Notes under the pieces: generated by a model
Told to the model about the DNA's origin: nothing
The model's input: only the letters and a program-made list of their open reading frames with translations
The model's database searches: none
Assembly (NCBI GenBank): GCA_018334735.1
Contig: JAGXLK010000094.1
Location: forward strand, 1-7,549
DNA from: Planctomycetota bacterium
Lineage (GTDB): Bacteria > Planctomycetota > Brocadiia > SM23-32
Direction of reading: 5' to 3'
Length of the DNA stretch: 7,549 nt
Position numbers and translations under genes: made by a program
Shown here: positions 5,359 to 7,549 of the stretch, piece by piece
Position numbering within the stretch: the first letter of the stretch is position 1
Layout: the number at the start of each line of letters is the position of its first letter

Positions 5359-7549
5359 TTATTTGAAAACAAAATATTTCAACCCGATAAAATGCCAACT
5401 CTTCGGGCTCGTGTTTACCACGTAAACATCGTGAATCCCCGAGATCTTTTTTTTCAGTTCAACCGGCCGCTCCCGCATTTTGCCGTCCCTCATGCTCACT
5501 TTCGCAATAGCAGATCCATCGGGATTATCTATTTTGAACGTGAAACTAACGTCGAATTTGTTCCGCCCCGCTGGATTACCCCTCGCCATCGCTTCCAATT
5601 TGGTACTCCCTTCTCCAAAATCGATTCGCTTGAAACCCAGGTATGCCCCCGACGTACCGATCCCCCGCTGTCGCAGACCCCGGGTATAATTTCGCCGATC
5701 GTCAGTCTCTATATTTGTTTCATCGAAAGTAAACGCAGGGATTCTGGTCCTGGCATCGCGCACGTCCGGTTTATCTGCGACTTCTATTTCAGCGGGATAA
5801 AGATATTTCTGCGGGATACGCCGCCGGTCTATACTTGATGATTCCCAGTTCAAACTGCAGGCGGGATACAACTGCTCGGATTTGAAATCGAGCTGGATGC
5901 TGTAGCGCTTTCCAGCTCTCAGCTCGATCGTACCACTTTCCCGACGCTGCCGGCTCTCGTTCCAGCCAAATATTTTCTGTTGCCCATCGATCCAGAGCCT
6001 GACGCACCCGCGGTGATAGACTGAAAAAACGAAGATTTCAGTCAGCGGGGATTCGATTTCCCCTGTCCACCGCACCCCGAAAGCCCGCGACGGCTTTGCC
6101 ATAGCATTGAGTCCCAGCTGTCCCCCTTCGGCCTTCTTCAGAGGTTTCACACCTTCTGACCAATCATAGGCTGGCCCACCACGAAAACCGTCGATAATCG
6201 TATGGTTTCCAGGGTTATGACGCGGGACCCCATGCCAGACCTGGCGATCGAGGCGGACAACATTCGGTTCATCAAAATCAGTCCCGCCAGATTCGAATAA
6301 CTCCGTTATTTCTTCGGAACCGCCTTCGCTTTTTATGCGATAATACCGCGCGGTAAGTCCTTTGCCCTCTCCGCGTGCGTGAAGCGGTTCGGCTTTGAGT
6401 TCGATCTTCCCATTGAAGCGTTTCCAGTCCTCCCATCCGTGTATTTTGTAAACGGGCACACTGTTGCGGCCCTGAGTGAAAAAGTATACGGACCCATCAT
6501 CGTTTTCAACAATAGCTCCACCGGTCGCATTGTCACTGGTAATGATCGCTTCTTTGCCGCTGGGCGTCCGCCACCAGTAATAACAAATCTCCGGCAACCC
6601 GTCTTCAACGCGCCCATCCAGTACATCGCCGCAGCATAATCCGTCTTTCGTCCACACTAATCCCATCCATTCGACTCGATCGGCCATTACGACCGTATTG
6701 CGGATCTCTCCGATCATTGCCGCGGGCACGTGCAGATATCCCGGCGGAGTCGTGTGAGGCCGACTCCCGAGCCCGCCATGGATTGCATGCCGACCGACCT
6801 CCCATTGCTTGTTTCCCTTTGAATCCCACCTGACAACTCGGCTTCGCCCTCCCCATTCGGTAGGCCAGGTAGTCCCGTGCCTGTCACTGCTGCTATTGTA
6901 AATAGCGTAATAGTTTCCCTTACAGTCGCGAAAAGCACACGCTCCCCGTGTTCCGCCTGTCGTTGCGGGGCTGGGAACCTCCATTTCCCCGGCCGTGTTG
7001 TTGACACCTTCCTCATTCCCGATCGGGTAGACAGGCCCGCGTTGTGTCCATTTTGGATGCGTGCTGGTGACTCGGACAAATGCGCCATCTTCCCCGCGCC
7101 CGGAAGCGAAACCGACAATTTCAAACTTGTCGGAAACCCAACGTCCGCGTGGCACATGCCTTTCGGGCGAGAACGTAAACTCCTCACCTTGAGGCGTTCC
7201 GTCCCTGTTTTTATCGAGCCATCGAAATGACCGCGCTTTTTCTTCGTAGCCAGCCATCTCCGCAGCAACTGACACCTGCGTGGCATCATTGCTCACCACT
7301 GCGACCGCCCGCAGCGCACCTTTTTCGTGCAATAGAACGTGTGGTACCCCTTCGCTGACCAGATACCGCTGATCCCCACGATACAACACATGCCAGCGCC
7401 CGCGGTGTCCGGTGACCGTCCGCACAAGCCCACCGCCAAGCTCGCTCTGGTGATAATTTTCAAGAACCCGCCATTCCTTGGTTTCAACGTCTATCTCGGC
7501 CAAAGTCAGCCATGATCCCGGATTAAACCAGACACGGAGAGGATTGCGC
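5359..7549 (-). CDS. Large propeller-PA14-CBM6-like protein, probably exported, 3' part (5' end outside window)
   Basis: The frame is open from the right edge of the window to a TAA at 5361-5359, giving about 729 visible residues with no internal stop. The TTG at 7503 is only an internal leucine codon. Three regions are visible. From the edge to about 6375 there is a repetitive Trp/Gly-rich region resembling a beta-propeller; it contains an EF-hand-like loop, DKNRDGTPQGEE, at 7215-7180. From about 6365 to 5800 there is a PA14 domain, starting GLTARYY and continuing with RWTGEIESP, VRLWIDGQQ, ELRAGKRYSIQLDF and ending YLYP. The last segment, about 5760-5362, looks like a CBM6-type carbohydrate-binding domain, with YLGFKRIDFGEG and ISGIHDVYVV. 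PA14 and CBM6 domains commonly bind glycans on extracellular proteins, so a secreted carbohydrate-related role is inferred. No catalytic motif was recognised, and any signal peptide would lie outside the window. Confidence 0.85.
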   Translation of the reverse strand, partial: RNPLRVWFNPGSWLTLAEIDVETKEWRVLENYHQSELGGGLVRTVTGHRGRWHVLYRGDQRYLVSEGVPHVLLHEKGALRAVAVVSNDATQVSVAAEMAGYEEKARSFRWLDKNRDGTPQGEEFTFSPERHVPRGRWVSDKFEIVGFASGRGEDGAFVRVTSTHPKWTQRGPVYPIGNEEGVNNTAGEMEVPSPATTGGTRGACAFRDCKGNYYAIYNSSSDRHGTTWPTEWGGRSRVVRWDSKGNKQWEVGRHAIHGGLGSRPHTTPPGYLHVPAAMIGEIRNTVVMADRVEWMGLVWTKDGLCCGDVLDGRVEDGLPEICYYWWRTPSGKEAIITSDNATGGAIVENDDGSVYFFTQGRNSVPVYKIHGWEDWKRFNGKIELKAEPLHARGEGKGLTARYYRIKSEGGSEEITELFESGGTDFDEPNVVRLDRQVWHGVPRHNPGNHTIIDGFRGGPAYDWSEGVKPLKKAEGGQLGLNAMAKPSRAFGVRWTGEIESPLTEIFVFSVYHRGCVRLWIDGQQKIFGWNESRQRRESGTIELRAGKRYSIQLDFKSEQLYPACSLNWESSSIDRRRIPQKYLYPAEIEVADKPDVRDARTRIPAFTFDETNIETDDRRNYTRGLRQRGIGTSGAYLGFKRIDFGEGSTKLEAMARGNPAGRNKFDVSFTFKIDNPDGSAIAKVSMRDGKMRERPVELKKKISGIHDVYVVNTSPKSWHFIGLKYFVFK

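Noticed and set aside
6379..6639. 86-codon + strand open frame opposite the PA14-domain gene
   Set aside because: It lies entirely antisense to a long frame with recognisable domains and shows no domain or ribosome binding site of its own.
7501..7503. TTG (minus strand) as the start of the PA14-domain gene
   Set aside because: The frame stays open to the right edge of the window, and a protein of this kind should carry an export signal, so the real start lies outside.

Overview
The window is a slice of a bacterial chromosome of roughly even base composition. Positions 1-5282 on the + strand carry a dense row of housekeeping genes: the 3' part of dnaX (clamp-loader tau/gamma), ebfC/ybaB (nucleoid-associated protein), recR (recombinational repair), rpoN (sigma-54) and tatC (twin-arginine translocase core). 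Spacings are 132, 68, 30 and 61 nt, which suggests one or two overlapping transcription units. A decent sigma-70-type promoter candidate lies just upstream of recR. The 3' part of a long gene occupies 5359-7549 on the - strand. It converges on tatC, and a bulged hairpin lies in the 76-nt gap between them.

The taxonomic hint is indirect. A large extracellular-type protein combining a propeller-like region, a PA14 domain and a CBM6-like domain, together with a FecR-like domain fused to a membrane protein and rpoN in this setting, would fit the Planctomycetota/PVC group or a related environmental lineage. This is inference from domain style only and is low to moderate in confidence.

Two features stand out. 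First, the tatC reading frame continues about 190 codons past the normal end of a six-helix TatC. It adds a seventh hydrophobic helix and then a beta-rich domain resembling FecR periplasmic domains, so a sensor-like domain would be anchored directly to the Tat translocase on the outer face of the membrane. Second, dnaX contains a run of ten A residues followed by G. It holds the A AAA AAG heptamer in the same register as the E. coli dnaX programmed frameshift. The -1 frame stops after two codons, predicting a gamma-like short product of about the expected size.

The genes link DNA replication and repair (dnaX, ebfC, recR), alternative transcription (rpoN) and export of folded proteins (tatC). 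The dnaX-ebfC-recR block is a widely conserved bacterial arrangement. Both end genes are incomplete: dnaX lacks roughly its first 110 codons, and the - strand gene lacks its N-terminus, including any signal peptide. No tRNA, rRNA, CRISPR array, insertion sequence or long repeat was seen.
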